Below are positions 63,908-64,000 of a DNA stretch of 64,000 bases, piece by piece; the stretch's first letter is position 1, and every line of letters begins with the position of its first letter. The stretch comes from Antedon bifida (Eukaryota; Echinodermata; Crinoidea; Comatulida; Antedonidae): assembly GCA_963402885.1 (NCBI GenBank), contig OY727097.1, positions 4,588,001 to 4,652,000 of the forward strand, given 5' to 3'. Both the position numbers and the translations under genes were made by a program. The notes under the pieces were generated by a model. That model saw only the letters and a program-made list of their open reading frames with translations. It did no database searches and was not told the origin of the DNA.

Positions 63908-64000
63908 GTGAGACATGCCTTTGTACTATACTATACTATAATATAATAGGAGGATCCAACGATCTCCATTCAATGGCGTAGCTACGAGAAATAAAGTGGT

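Overview
This is an AT-rich stretch of animal nuclear DNA with short exons (37-331 nt), GT-AG introns, tRNA-derived SINEs and very many short inverted-repeat transposons. Both recognisable genes occur widely in deuterostomes, and the GGCCTA-rich non-coding sequence is reminiscent of echinoderms. I infer a marine invertebrate deuterostome, probably an echinoderm. I cannot name the species.

Two genes are supported by exon-by-exon reading with matching splice phases. (1) On the minus strand, 50479 down to 3422, lies a complete GRAF-family Rho GTPase-activating protein (ARHGAP26/ARHGAP10/ARHGAP42/oligophrenin group): BAR, PH, RhoGAP, a Ser/Pro-rich linker, a poly-glycine segment and SH3. I place 27 well-supported exons plus one provisional exon. 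One linker exon (17542-17642) can either run to its own stop and polyA signal, giving a protein without SH3, or splice onward from a weak internal donor to the SH3 exons. (2) On the plus strand, from about 55289 to beyond the right edge, lies a CNBD2-like cyclic-nucleotide-binding protein. Fourteen exons are visible; the first exon(s) and the 3' end are not. The two genes are divergent and separated by at most about 4.8 kb.

Layout: 1-3421 is downstream of the GRAF gene and repeat-bearing; 3422-50479 is the GRAF gene; 50480-55288 is the intergenic or upstream region with four or five short MITEs; 55289-63907 is the CNBD2-like gene. Introns hold about 19 copies of one MITE family (MITE-1, TIR AGCTCTGTCTACACTATC). 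Ten copies of a second family (MITE-2, TIR AAGCTTGGTTCCCACTAG) lie mostly at the right end. Others are hAT-like elements, two tRNA-Ser-like SINE copies, a LINE 3' fragment nested in a MITE, several minisatellites and one 1.4-kb inverted-repeat element (47708-49124) with 21-bp subterminal arrays and a 49-residue membrane-type ORF.

The two genes have no obvious functional link: GRAF proteins couple membrane curvature to RhoA/Cdc42 inactivation, while CNBD2 is a cAMP-binding sperm protein in mammals. No prokaryotic features, CRISPR, rRNA or intact tRNA genes were seen. Nothing here amounts to a clear new biological system. The best leads are the 1.4-kb element, the composite MITEs and the alternative GRAF C-termini.
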